Positions 17,531 through 25,900 of a stretch of DNA of 64,000 nt are shown piece after piece. The number at the start of each line of letters is the position of its first letter. The stretch's first letter is position 1. Made by a program: the position numbers and the translations under genes. Under the pieces are notes generated by a model. That model saw only the letters and a program-made list of their open reading frames with translations, had not been told where the DNA came from and searched no databases. The DNA comes from Chryseobacterium polytrichastri. Its GTDB lineage: Bacteria > Bacteroidota > Bacteroidia > Flavobacteriales > Weeksellaceae. The stretch covers positions 107,489 through 171,488 of the forward strand of contig NZ_FRAV01000008.1 of assembly GCF_900142445.1 (NCBI RefSeq), in the 5' to 3' direction.

Positions 17531-17926
17531 CATTTTACTTTTGTCGGATCCTAGGAAATGCAATTCTAAATAAAATTTCACATCTTGTTTAAACCTTATT
17601 CCATACTCTTCGCCAACATTAATACGATAGGATTCGTAATGATTTAGCTTTTTGTATATAAATGTATCAAGACTTCCGAAATCAGTGTCTTCCTTTTCAT
17701 TATTATTAGTGAGTCTGGTTTTGGAAATTGAATATCCGTCTATAACTATTGGTTTTTGAGATATGGAAGTAATAACAATACCTTCAAGTCTATCTGACTG
17801 AAAATCATAATCAATTGATACAGCAACTTTCTTTTGGCGATAAACTATGAAAACTATTACGTCTTTAATAATAATTCCCACAGAAAGTAATAAAGCCAAG
17901 CCTGCAATTAGATCGCTGTTTTCCAT
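17516..17926 (-). CDS. Membrane-anchored hypothetical protein
   Basis: 136 residues. One N-terminal membrane segment (~5-27, LIAGLALLLSVGIIIKDVIVFI) is followed by a soluble beta-rich domain (KKVAVSIDYDFQSDRLEGIV, KPIVIDGYSISKTRL, VKFYLELHFLG). The arrangement of a single helix plus a beta-sandwich recalls small membrane-anchored proteins of unknown role common in accessory regions. It precedes no clear partner; the next gene upstream on the same strand begins 50 bp away and may be cotranscribed. Confidence 0.55.
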   Translation of the reverse strand: MENSDLIAGLALLLSVGIIIKDVIVFIVYRQKKVAVSIDYDFQSDRLEGIVITSISQKPIVIDGYSISKTRLTNNNEKEDTDFGSLDTFIYKKLNHYESYRINVGEEYGIRFKQDVKFYLELHFLGSDKSKMLKLN

Positions 17927-17978
17927 AAAATGTTTTTGTAAATATATTAAAAATCCCCGACCTTAGCCGAGGATAAAA

Positions 17979-18377
17979 CTAATAACCATGTAAGCAGTAT
18001 AGTTTACTCAGACTTAATTTAATCAGCTCTACATCTGATTGCCAGTAGAAATTAATTCCATTTAGCCTTTCTTGAATTTTTTCTGCCATTTCTGTGAAGT
18101 CAAGTTCCATAATAGCTTCGTAAACGTCATCGGTATCACAACCCGTATCACCTGCATGATTATCAGATATTGTATCAGCCAAATGAACTTTTAATTCTTC
18201 TGCATCCATTCCTGAAGGGTGAGAAGCGTCTTTATTACAAAGAGTTGGTTTTTTATTCCAATTAACATCATCTTCACTGTTATGCTCTAAATCCATTAGT
18301 GCTTGATAGCCATCTTCTGGATACACGAAATATTTATAACCTTGTTCAATTGCTTGTTTTAGTGTAAGTTTTTCCAT
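17979..18377 (-). CDS. Conserved acidic hypothetical protein
   Basis: 132 residues, soluble, acidic (LEHNSEDDVNW, DNHAGDTGCDTDDVYEAIME). It starts MEKLTLKQAIEQGYKYFVYP and ends in a Trp/Leu-rich helix region (NFYWQSDVELIKLSLSKLY). The acidic centre and size suggest a small regulatory or partner protein, but no family was recognised. It is transcribed away from the 70-residue gene at 18477, and both share a 100-bp promoter region with a duplicated palindromic motif. Confidence 0.55.
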   Translation of the reverse strand: MEKLTLKQAIEQGYKYFVYPEDGYQALMDLEHNSEDDVNWNKKPTLCNKDASHPSGMDAEELKVHLADTISDNHAGDTGCDTDDVYEAIMELDFTEMAEKIQERLNGINFYWQSDVELIKLSLSKLYCLHGY

Positions 18378-18410
18378 TATTGCAGTATTTGTTGATTCAG
18401 ATTACAAAAG

Positions 18411-18447
18411 TACATAAAAACATGTACAAATACATAAAATCATGTAC
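18411..18447. promoter_or_regulatory. Tandem operator-like repeat in a divergent promoter
   Basis: TACATAAAAACATGTAC (18411-18427) and TACATAAAATCATGTAC (18431-18447) are near-identical direct repeats spaced 20 bp apart, each a partial inverted repeat (GTACAT...ATGTAC). They lie between divergent starts at 18377 and 18477. Two equally spaced copies on one DNA face are typical of a repressor operator. Confidence 0.6.
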
Positions 18448-18464
18448 TTATTTAAAATTTATTT

Positions 18465-18472
18465 TATCTTTG
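18465..18472 (+). promoter_or_regulatory. -7 promoter box
   Basis: TATCTTTG fits the Bacteroidota TAnnTTTG box, 4 bp before the ATG at 18477, implying a nearly leaderless transcript. The tandem operator-like repeats sit immediately upstream. Confidence 0.5.
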
Positions 18473-18476
18473 CCTT

Positions 18477-18689
18477 ATGACAGTAGAGGAATACTTGAAA
18501 ACAAATAAAGCAGTTAACATTTCAGAGGTGGCAAAATTGATGTTCCCAAACAATAAGACTGCGCCTCTATATCTTACAAATAAGCTCAATAAAACAGCAA
18601 ATCGAACATTCACCAAGAAAGATTCTGTTGATGCGTTAAAAGCTCTTAAAACGCTTTACGGAAGTATTAATGATTTGACTATTGAGTGA
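18477..18689 (+). CDS. Small HTH-like protein
   Basis: 70 residues, basic. MTVEEYLKTNKAVNISEVAK resembles the first helices of a helix-turn-helix, with SEVAKLMFPNNKTAPLYLTN and KLNKTANRTFTKKDSVDALK continuing as a small winged or ribbon DNA-binding fold. Its promoter carries tandem operator-like repeats, so it may bind them and autoregulate, also repressing the divergent 132-residue gene. It ends 41 bp before the TIR-protein start. The DNA-binding call is inferred from pattern only. Confidence 0.45.
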   Translation: MTVEEYLKTNKAVNISEVAKLMFPNNKTAPLYLTNKLNKTANRTFTKKDSVDALKALKTLYGSINDLTIE

Positions 18690-18730
18690 TTAATCTTTTG
18701 TATATTCGGCATTCGAAAAAATTAATAAAC

Positions 18731-19672
18731 ATGGAGGTTAGAAAAGATTTTATTTCAGTTGAAGCAGAAATCTATAAAGCTATATTATTATCAAAAAGTC
18801 TTCAGGAATTAGATAGTAATTGGTCTCATGACAAGAATAATGAAGATATGCATCTTATATATGGATATGACCCTAATGAATATAGAAAAATTGAAGTATT
18901 ATATTCCTATGGTAGATCCATGGCAAGATCTCTAGCATATGACTTATATTCTGTAAATTATGCAGATAAACATGGTACCTTGTACTCTTGGGTGCAAAAA
19001 ATAGAAAATGATTGGGTTGATCAGGTACAATCGTATGAAAAAATTATTAGTAATGCTTTAGATGCTCAATCAAAGACTCGTAGATTTAATTGTGTAATTC
19101 AGATGGTTCAAACATTGCAAGACCAAATAAAAATTCTTGAAAGCGTGTTGATATTGATAGCGATACTTAAAACTAAAGATTTATATTTGTTAGAGGAAAG
19201 AGTAATTAATAAAACAATGTCTGCTGTGAGTAAAAATAGTAATACAATAGAAAGTGATGAATATGATGTTTTTATAAGTCACGCATCAGAAGATAAAGGT
19301 ACGTTTGTAGAGACTTTTTGTGAACATTTATCAGCTGAGAATATAAAATTCTGGTATGATTCAAATGAAATAGGCTGGGGAGAAAGTCTAGTAAGAAAAA
19401 TTAATCAAGGTTTATCAAAGTCAAAGTATTCAATAATTGTTTTGTCTAAAAGTTTTGTTGATAAAAAATGGACAAATAAAGAACTTGAGGCGGTTTTAAA
19501 TATTGAAACAAATACAGGGGATGTCAGAGTCTTACCTTTGATGCTAGGTAATTCAGATGAGATTAAATCAATACTCGACCAATATCCACTTCTATCGACA
19601 AAAAGATATTTGAAAGTGAGCGATGGTATTTCGGCTATCGTCGAAAACTTAAAGAAAGTTCTTTCTAAATAA
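18731..19672 (+). CDS. TIR-domain protein
   Basis: 313 residues from ATG 18731. An upstream in-frame ATG at 18686 adds 15 residues but overlaps the previous gene, so the shorter start is preferred. Residues ~5-170 are a helical N-terminal region without recognised motifs (VRKDFISVEAEIYKAILLSK, RFNCVIQMVQTLQDQIKIL). Residues 178-313 are a TIR domain: YDVFISHASEDK (178-189), IKFWYDSNEIGWGESL, YSIIVLSKSFVDKKW and KEL with Glu251 at the catalytic position. TIR domains of this type often cleave NAD+ and act as effectors in anti-phage systems. NADase activity and the activator are inferred; no sensor gene is obvious. Confidence 0.8.
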   Translation: MEVRKDFISVEAEIYKAILLSKSLQELDSNWSHDKNNEDMHLIYGYDPNEYRKIEVLYSYGRSMARSLAYDLYSVNYADKHGTLYSWVQKIENDWVDQVQSYEKIISNALDAQSKTRRFNCVIQMVQTLQDQIKILESVLILIAILKTKDLYLLEERVINKTMSAVSKNSNTIESDEYDVFISHASEDKGTFVETFCEHLSAENIKFWYDSNEIGWGESLVRKINQGLSKSKYSIIVLSKSFVDKKWTNKELEAVLNIETNTGDVRVLPLMLGNSDEIKSILDQYPLLSTKRYLKVSDGISAIVENLKKVLSK

Positions 19673-19678
19673 AAACCC

Positions 19679-20089
19679 GTGACCTCAAAAGAATACACCG
19701 AATACGACCGCCTCACCCACGAAATGGAGCTACACTTTATAGCTTTCACACCTCAATTTATGGGATATTGTGAAGATGTTATTTTCAGTGAGGAAATTGC
19801 GGAACTTTCGTATTTCTGTTTTCACTTCTACAATGACAACTACCTTTCCCATCTTTATCAGAAACTATCTCATAGAATAGAACGATTGTACAAGAAAATA
19901 GATTCGGAACAATTTCCGGATCTCTCAAATGGTTTTGCTAATCTCCTTATTTACCTAAAAGAACCTATTGCCAGGGAAAATGACCTGGAATACAAAGCTG
20001 AGAATTTTGCCTATTGGAGAAATCAGATAGTACAAGACACTTCTTTAGCTCATAATGGAGGTTTTAGGAAGTATTTAGTTACATTGTAG
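19679..20089 (+). CDS. Hypothetical protein downstream of the TIR gene
   Basis: 136 residues from GTG 19679, 6 bp after the TIR stop, so probably cotranscribed. The sequence is soluble and rich in aromatic residues (FIAFTPQFMGYCEDVIFSEE, LSYFCFHFYNDNYLSHLYQK), then YKKIDSEQFPDLSNGFANLL and a C-terminal GGFRKYLVTL. No motif or family was recognised. The tight spacing suggests a partner, for example a regulator or sensor of the TIR effector, but this is inference from position. Confidence 0.5.
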   Translation: MTSKEYTEYDRLTHEMELHFIAFTPQFMGYCEDVIFSEEIAELSYFCFHFYNDNYLSHLYQKLSHRIERLYKKIDSEQFPDLSNGFANLLIYLKEPIARENDLEYKAENFAYWRNQIVQDTSLAHNGGFRKYLVTL

Positions 20090-20141
20090 TTATTGTTTTT
20101 TTGAGAGGGCTTTTTGTTATATTTGTAGAAAACTAATAATT

Positions 20142-20873
20142 ATGATGGAATACACACCAAAATTAAAAAAATTAGATCTAAAACAAGCAAAATCATACTT
20201 AAGTGAGCAGAGCATTTCATTTAGTAATAAGACAGTTTTAACCTCTTCTGCGATTATTTTAATGTCATTAAATTTTTTGGTTGTTAATGAAATAGATATA
20301 CAAGGTGTTAAGGTCACGATTAATGGAAGAATTCTGATCTTCGTATTACTGCTTATAAACTTATATTACTTCTTGCAGTTCAAATTGTCTTCAGAAGTAG
20401 ATAATAATCCAGCAGAACTACTACCAGAAGATTATCTAAATATGCAAAATGAGATATCAAAAATAATCAGTAATGGGAAGGAAGTATTAAATAAACAACT
20501 TAGTAGGCAGGAAGAAATAAATGAAGAAATAAAAAAGTACGGTATAGATTCAAATGAAGCAACTATACTAATCAGAGAGCTAAAATCAATAAAAGATGAT
20601 ATGGTTGTTAATGTTGAGTCAATAAAGATAAATCAAAAATTACTTGAAGAGGATATAAAAAAAGAATTGAAATTTAGTTCCATCGTTAAGAAGTACATGA
20701 GATTAAATATTGCTGCTCCAAATATAATTTACTTTTTGGGTCTTGGAAGCGTATTTTTAAGATTAATTATAATAATTAGTCAAGCTTTCAACACTCAAGA
20801 TGAACCATTAAAATATTTATGGAATAAAGAAAAAGAAAATATAAATATTATATTTGATAATAGTGAAAAATAA
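20142..20873 (+). CDS. Membrane protein with cytosolic coiled coil, unknown function
   Basis: 243 residues. The N-terminal part is helical and basic; membrane segments lie at ~32-48 (SSAIILMSLNFLVVNEI), ~62-78 (ILIFVLLLINLYYFLQF) and ~202-222 (NIIYFLGLGSVFLRLIIIIS). Between them is a long charged helical stretch, ~100-185, of coiled-coil type (MQNEISKIISNGKEVLNKQL, EILNEEIKK-like heptads). The general layout recalls small membrane effectors in defence loci. It is 53 bp after the previous gene on the same strand and ends at a strong terminator. The defence link is inference from the TIR neighbour. Confidence 0.55.
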   Translation: MMEYTPKLKKLDLKQAKSYLSEQSISFSNKTVLTSSAIILMSLNFLVVNEIDIQGVKVTINGRILIFVLLLINLYYFLQFKLSSEVDNNPAELLPEDYLNMQNEISKIISNGKEVLNKQLSRQEEINEEIKKYGIDSNEATILIRELKSIKDDMVVNVESIKINQKLLEEDIKKELKFSSIVKKYMRLNIAAPNIIYFLGLGSVFLRLIIIISQAFNTQDEPLKYLWNKEKENINIIFDNSEK

Positions 20874-20877
20874 ATAA

Positions 20878-20895
20878 AGCCCCTTAATTGGGGCT
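20878..20895. terminator. Bidirectional Rho-independent terminator
   Basis: AGCCCC, loop TTAATT, GGGGCT: a perfect 6-bp GC-rich stem between convergent genes, followed by T-rich sequence on the minus strand and AT-rich sequence on the plus strand. Confidence 0.75.
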
Positions 20896-20914
20896 ATACA
20901 TTAAAATTTAGCTG

Positions 20915-21277
20915 TTAACTATCCTTCAAAGATAGCATCACTTTTAATCTATGGAAACAAAGAAATTGTAGCATATGAACATCCTGAATTTCTTCATCAA
21001 ACTGAGAATATCCTTCGTCTTTTAAATTAAAATGAATTTTGTTAACCCTGTCATTCGAAATAAAGATTTCTACATTTTCTGAATCAGAAGAATCATATCT
21101 CCAGTAGCCTGGTCCTTGTGTAAATCCGAAATCATTAAGCCAACCGCCGTTTAATTTTATTGGTTCAATTTCAAAAATGTCTCCATTGTTAATACTTTCT
21201 AATAATTGTTCGTCAATCTTTGTACGAACTTCGCTAACGTTGACATAACTGCCAACTAAAATTTGTTCTGTTATCAT
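20915..21277 (-). CDS. Hypothetical protein, paralogue of the next gene
   Basis: 120 residues, soluble. It shares with the 113-residue protein (21377-21718) the order: short N-terminal helix, NxxVxxxR, (P)I.LN..W, (K/N)(D/Y)GFT, an aromatic strand (YWRYDSSD versus YTLYTYEL), a short F/E-rich strand, then HQLQ/HMLQ-F near the end. The pair therefore descend from one gene. No function is known, though such small proteins are common in Bacteroidota accessory and phage regions. Confidence 0.55.
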   Translation of the reverse strand: MITEQILVGSYVNVSEVRTKIDEQLLESINNGDIFEIEPIKLNGGWLNDFGFTQGPGYWRYDSSDSENVEIFISNDRVNKIHFNLKDEGYSQFDEEIQDVHMLQFLCFHRLKVMLSLKDS

Positions 21278-21376
21278 AATACAAAAATAACAATGGTTGT
21301 CCAGAATAGCAAAAGCATTAATTCTCAGATTAATGCTTTACTGTAAACGCTTATTGTGTCGGAGTTTAGACCGAGT

Positions 21377-21718
21377 TTAAAAATTGCTGTATTCTATATC
21401 TTTTCCTTTAAGTGCGAAGAAAAGGTTTTGTAATTGGTGAACGTATTTTACTAGTATTGACTCACGATTTGTAAGATACTCTATTTCTGAAAATTCACCG
21501 TTCTTATTCCATAATTGAAATCCATCAAGCTCATAGGTGTAAAGAGTATATTCATTTTCAGGCATTAGAGTAAATCCATACTTTAATATCCACTCTTCAT
21601 TTAATGCAATTGGTGTTAAATATGCATTTTCACTATTTATAGCTAATCTAAAATCATCAACATTTACTCCTCTAGGTTCTTTACTTCCCTTTATATTAAT
21701 TAATTCTTTTATATCCAT
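21377..21718 (-). CDS. Hypothetical protein, paralogue of the previous gene
   Basis: 113 residues, homologous in layout to the 120-residue neighbour: LAINSENAYLTPIALNEEWI, then LKYGFTLMPENEYTLYTYEL, and LVKYVHQLQNLFFALKGKD. Starts at ATG 21718. The two genes are transcribed in the same direction and separated by ~100 bp, consistent with tandem duplication. No catalytic motif is seen. Function unknown. Confidence 0.55.
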   Translation of the reverse strand: MDIKELINIKGSKEPRGVNVDDFRLAINSENAYLTPIALNEEWILKYGFTLMPENEYTLYTYELDGFQLWNKNGEFSEIEYLTNRESILVKYVHQLQNLFFALKGKDIEYSNF

Positions 21719-22074
21719 AATTCAAATTTAAGCTATATGAAGTTAAAAATCTTCAATTGTTTTAGGTTGAGGAATCTTTTTAAATACTATTCCGTTCTTT
21801 GGTGATTTAGACGAAATTCAAAAATTGGTTGGGGTCAAAAGAGGAAAATTATGAAAAACAGATGGTTTTTCATAAAACTAAAAATAGGATATCTTTCATT
21901 GAATACCTTAGGGTTTCTATTCTGGAAGATTATTTATTTACAATGTCATTTTTACGGTATTTTCACGATAAGCATTCAAGTAAGTAGCCTAAAATCGACG
22001 GCTGTATTTGTTATATATCATCAATTGTCTTTATCAGTATTGTAAAGTAAAAATAAAATCCTAAGTATATTCAC
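21719..22074. other. Intergenic, possibly decayed gene remnant
   Basis: A short plus-strand frame near 21781-21850 reads like protein (NTIPFFGDLDEIQKLVGVKR) but is cut off by a stop. No start, domain or promoter was recognised, so nothing is claimed. Confidence 0.3.
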
Positions 22075-22338
22075 TTAAGATTTTTCTATATTATTTAAAT
22101 CAATTTTCTTATTATGATCATATTTCAAAAGTATTTCTGGTTCTTCAAGTAGACCTCTAGCTAAATCTAGTAATGTAGTGAAAGCTAAATTTCTCTTTCC
22201 ATTCTCTACATCACTTACTGTTGATTTGGTTAATTTATTACTATTATTTACCACGTCATCTTGACTCAGATCTTTATCAATTCTGAGTTTGCGAATGTGT
22301 AGGCCAAACCTTATAAGTTCCAGTTCCTTTTCGTCCAT
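22075..22338 (-). CDS. XRE-family (Cro/CI-like) HTH regulator
   Basis: 87 residues. A complete Cro/CI helix-turn-helix spans ~10-65: FGLHIRKLRIDKDLSQDDVV, then NNSNKLTKSTVSDVENGKRN and LAFTTLLDLARGL. The recognition-helix turn S-x-V-S-D-V-E-N-G-K-R is typical of small plasmid- or prophage-type repressors. A perfect 18-bp palindrome lies 43 bp upstream of the start (22381-22398), likely its operator, which would give autoregulation. No toxin gene is next to it; it could be a stand-alone repressor or the remaining part of a toxin-antitoxin pair. Confidence 0.85.
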   Translation of the reverse strand: MDEKELELIRFGLHIRKLRIDKDLSQDDVVNNSNKLTKSTVSDVENGKRNLAFTTLLDLARGLLEEPEILLKYDHNKKIDLNNIEKS

Positions 22339-22380
22339 AACATTATTTTTACAAAAGGCGGAATTTTTTACAAAACAAAT

Positions 22381-22398
22381 GTTATAAGATCTTATAAC
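22381..22398. promoter_or_regulatory. Perfect 18-bp palindromic operator candidate
   Basis: GTTATAAGATCTTATAAC is fully self-complementary and lies 43 bp before the XRE gene, as expected for an autoregulatory Cro/CI-type site. Confidence 0.65.
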
Positions 22399-22551
22399 AA
22401 ATGAAAATATTTTAGTATATTTGATGAATAAATTATAGAAATTGTAATTTTGCGATACTTCAACGAAAATTAGAAGCTATTGCTTAGAATCTTGTAATAG
22501 AAAACTGGTAATTTTTAAAGCAACAAGAGGATAAGTAAGTAAGCTCACGAC

Positions 22552-22866
22552 CTAGGCGTGGGCTCTCTTATCTGTTGCACGGTATACCAGTACCTCTATT
22601 ACAGATATTGTAGAGTTCCACGCCGTTTTTTTATTCCAATGCAGTCCGCTATCTCTACTTCCTAAGCCTGCTTTACAAAATATAGTATCAAATGACACGA
22701 TACAATGGGCCTGTACAATCCATTGCGGCTTTACAGCTTTCACGGGAACACAAATTTCATTCATATTAATTAGGCTTTCCGGTGCCTTTTGGTCACTGTT
22801 TAAAGATTTTATATGTCTTTTTTCAGGACAAAGGGTACCAAAGGAAACTATTGTTTTCAAATACAT
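22552..22866 (-). CDS. Doubtful hypothetical frame
   Basis: 104 codons starting MYLKTIVSFGTLCPEKRHIK and ending LVYRATDKRAHA. Its Trp/Cys-rich composition is unlike its neighbours, and it lies between two hairpins in an otherwise gene-free region, so it may be a chance open frame. No domain or membrane segment was seen. Confidence 0.25.
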   Translation of the reverse strand: MYLKTIVSFGTLCPEKRHIKSLNSDQKAPESLINMNEICVPVKAVKPQWIVQAHCIVSFDTIFCKAGLGSRDSGLHWNKKTAWNSTISVIEVLVYRATDKRAHA

Positions 22867-22923
22867 GAATTCTGGAGTGATAATATAAAAAATGGAATAG
22901 AATCAAAAGTATTTAATAAAAAA

Positions 22924-22958
22924 GCCCCTTCCATATAGTTTGAGACCTAGGAAGGAGC
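22924..22958 (-). terminator. Hairpin with minus-strand T-tract
   Basis: GCCCCTTCC and GGAAGGAGC form a 9-bp stem that pairs best in minus-strand RNA (one G-U), followed there by TTTTTT. It lies 41 bp before the SusC start and may insulate that gene or be a relic. Confidence 0.4.
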
Positions 22959-22998
22959 CGTAATTATTGAATCGTTTAATTAAAAACATAACAAAACT

Positions 22999-25900
22999 AT
23001 GAAAAAATCCTATAATACTATAGGAAGCATTGGCTTTGCTTTTATGTTGACCCTTGTTTGCGGTCACATAAAAGCTCAGACCAAGATTGTTACGGGGAAA
23101 GTTACTGCAGGAAATCTGCCTCTTTCGGGAGTTAGCATCTCACAGGAGGGGAGTGATCAGGTCACAGTTACCACTATTCAAGGTATTTACCAGTTGCAAA
23201 TCAAAGGGGGAAATCCTGTTCTGATCTTTCGGCATCCTGATTATCCGCAGCAAAGGGTTGAGGTGGAGGAAAGAACGTTTATCAATGTCTCTTTGTTGGA
23301 GAGGATGGCGGGGATTGAGGAAGTGGTTGTGAATGCAGGCTATTATAAGGTTAAGGATAAGGAACGGACGGGGAGTATTGCGAAGGTTTCCGCAAAGGAT
23401 ATCGAGAATCAGCCTGTAACAAATGTGCTTTCTGCGGCGCAGGGAAGAATGGCAGGGGTGAGTATTACGCAGAATTCGGGCGTTCCGGGAGGAGGTTATG
23501 ATATTCAGATCAGGGGAAGGAACAGTCTTCGAAATAAAAGTAATAGTGACATTGATGGAAATCAACCCCTGTATGTCGTAGACGGTATGCCGATCGGGGG
23601 TGAAATGAACTCCCTGTATTCAACACAGATCCTGCCCGGACACAGCATGAACCCGCTCAACAGTATTAATCCACAGGATATTGAAAGCATTGAAATTTTG
23701 AAAGATGCAGATGCTACTGCCATTTATGGTTCAAGAGGAGCCAATGGAGTGGTATTGGTAACAACTAAAAAAGGTAAATCAGGAAAAGTAGGACTTAGTT
23801 TTAATACGACCTATGGGCTGAGTCAGGTGTTATCGAAAATGAAAATGCTGAGTACTTCGCAATATCTGGATATGCGGAGACAGGGATATGCGAATGATGG
23901 AATAACAAATTATCCTGCTACGGCTTATGATGTTAATGGCGTATGGAATCAGAAAAGAGAGACGGATTGGCAAAAGGAACTGATCGGAAATACCGCCAGT
24001 TCTTCTTCCACGCAGCTCTCCTTAACAGGAGGAAATGACACCACCACTTTCTTACTGAGTGTAGGACATCAGGAGCAGTCTACCGTTTTTGCCAAAGATT
24101 TTAAGTATCTCAGCAATACGCTATCCAATACAATTTCACACCGATCTAAAGACAATGCTTTTCAGCTGAAAATATCGAACCTTTTTTCCATGCAGAAAAA
24201 CAATGTGATTAATGAGGATGTCACCAAGAAATCATTATTTCTATCCCCCAATGCGCCTGCATTATATCATGAGGATGGCAGTTTGAACTGGGAGCATAAC
24301 ACCTTCATGAATCCCATTGCTGCCTATAACGGCACATATTCAAACGAAAACAAGCAGTTTTTAACCAATATCAATACCCAATACCAGATCGTAAAAAATA
24401 TTATTATCAAGCTCAATGGCGGAATCAATTATCAGACACTGGAAGAAAGGGCTCTTCAGCCTAATACTATTTATAATCCATCTTTTGCAACAGGGCAATC
24501 CAGTGCCTATTCAAGCGCTTCAAAAAATAATCAGGAACGTTTTTCTTTAATACTGGAGCCACAACTGGGTTGGCAGTATGCGTATAATAAGCATAAAATA
24601 GATGTGCTGGTAGGGGGAACTTTTCAGAGAGAGGTTAATAAGCAGGGTTCTATGGTAGGAATTGGCTTTGAAAGCAATGTTTTTATTGAGAATATTGGTG
24701 CGGCGCAAACGAAGATCATCTCTGATCAGTTTCGGACTGAATACAGGTATGCTGCTGTTTTTGGAAGAATTAACTATCAGTTCGATCATCGGTATATCCT
24801 GAACATTACAGGTCGTAGAGATGGCAGCAGCCGTTTTGGACCCAATAACCGTTTTGCTAATTTCGGAGCGGTGGGAGCAGCGTGGATATTCTCTAAAGAA
24901 AAATTCTTGGAAAAAGCAAAATGGCTGAGCTTTGGAAAACTGCGGGGTAGTATAGGAACGGCAGGAAGTGATAACATTGGAGACTACCAATATTTAGATA
25001 CCTATACGGTTTCTTCATTGATCTACAATTCTGTTACCGGACTTACGCCCTCCCGTCTCTATAATCCTGATTACAGTTGGGAGAAAACGACAAAACTTGA
25101 AGCTGCATTGGAATTAGGTTTTCTTAAAAATAGGATCAACGTTACGGGCTCATGGTACAGAAACCGTTCGAGCAATCAGCTCATAGGGGTACAGCTGCCA
25201 TCCATGACCGGTTTTGGTTCTGTCCTTGCCAATCTACCTGCCACTGTAGAAAATTCAGGAATAGAGTTTGAACTGAGCGCTTCTCCAATTAAAACGGAGC
25301 ACTTTAAATGGGAAACCTCTTTTAATCTCAGTTTTCCTAAAAACAAACTCTTGTCTTTTCCTGATCTCGAAGGCTCTACCTATGCCAATCAATATCTGAT
25401 AGGATATCCTACCACTATTGTAAAATTATATCGGCTGGAAGGAATTGATCCGAAGACGGGACTGTATGTATTTACCGATTTTAATGGGGATGGAAAGATC
25501 TCTTCGCCCGATGATAATAAGGTCATTGAAAATATAGGGGTGAAATATTTTGGAGGCTGGAGTCATACGTTGACCTATAAAAACTGGGATCTTTCTGTAC
25601 TGTTTCAGTTTGTCAGCCAGAGAAACAGAAATTACAACAGCCTGATGCCCACTCCCGGAGGAATGAATAATCAACCTGTTGAGGTATTGGATGTATGGTC
25701 CCCTGATCATCCTGGTGGATTCTATATGCCGTACAGCGGAGGTTCTAACGGTTCTAAAAACACAGCACAAAACTATTTTAGAAATAGTACGGGTTCTGTG
25801 TCAGATGCCTCATTCATCCGTCTTAAAAATGTACAGCTGAGCTATCGTATTCCTTTACAGAATTCTGCTTTCCGAAATGTGAAGGTCTATTTTCAGGGAC

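Larger units (their letters stand above)
22399..22998. other. Region upstream of the SusC operon with hairpins
   Basis: Two hairpin-forming segments are seen: 22542-22564 (AGCTCACG and CGTGGGCT around ACCTAGG) and 22924-22958. No tRNA, riboswitch or convincing promoter box was recognised. One doubtful frame lies between them. Confidence 0.4.

Noticed and set aside
17740..17765. GGTTTTTGAGATAT resembles the 15-bp array repeat
   Set aside because: It lies inside a coding sequence, lacks the ATC start and is probably a chance match.
20085..20112. TATTGTTTTTTTGAGAG between the 136- and 243-residue genes resembles the array repeat
   Set aside because: Too many differences (extra T, no CG, ending AGAG); one isolated near-match is not enough to extend the array.
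22542..22564. GC-rich hairpin as tRNA or riboswitch
   Set aside because: Only a single short stem is visible, with no conserved riboswitch core or cloverleaf; left as an unexplained hairpin.
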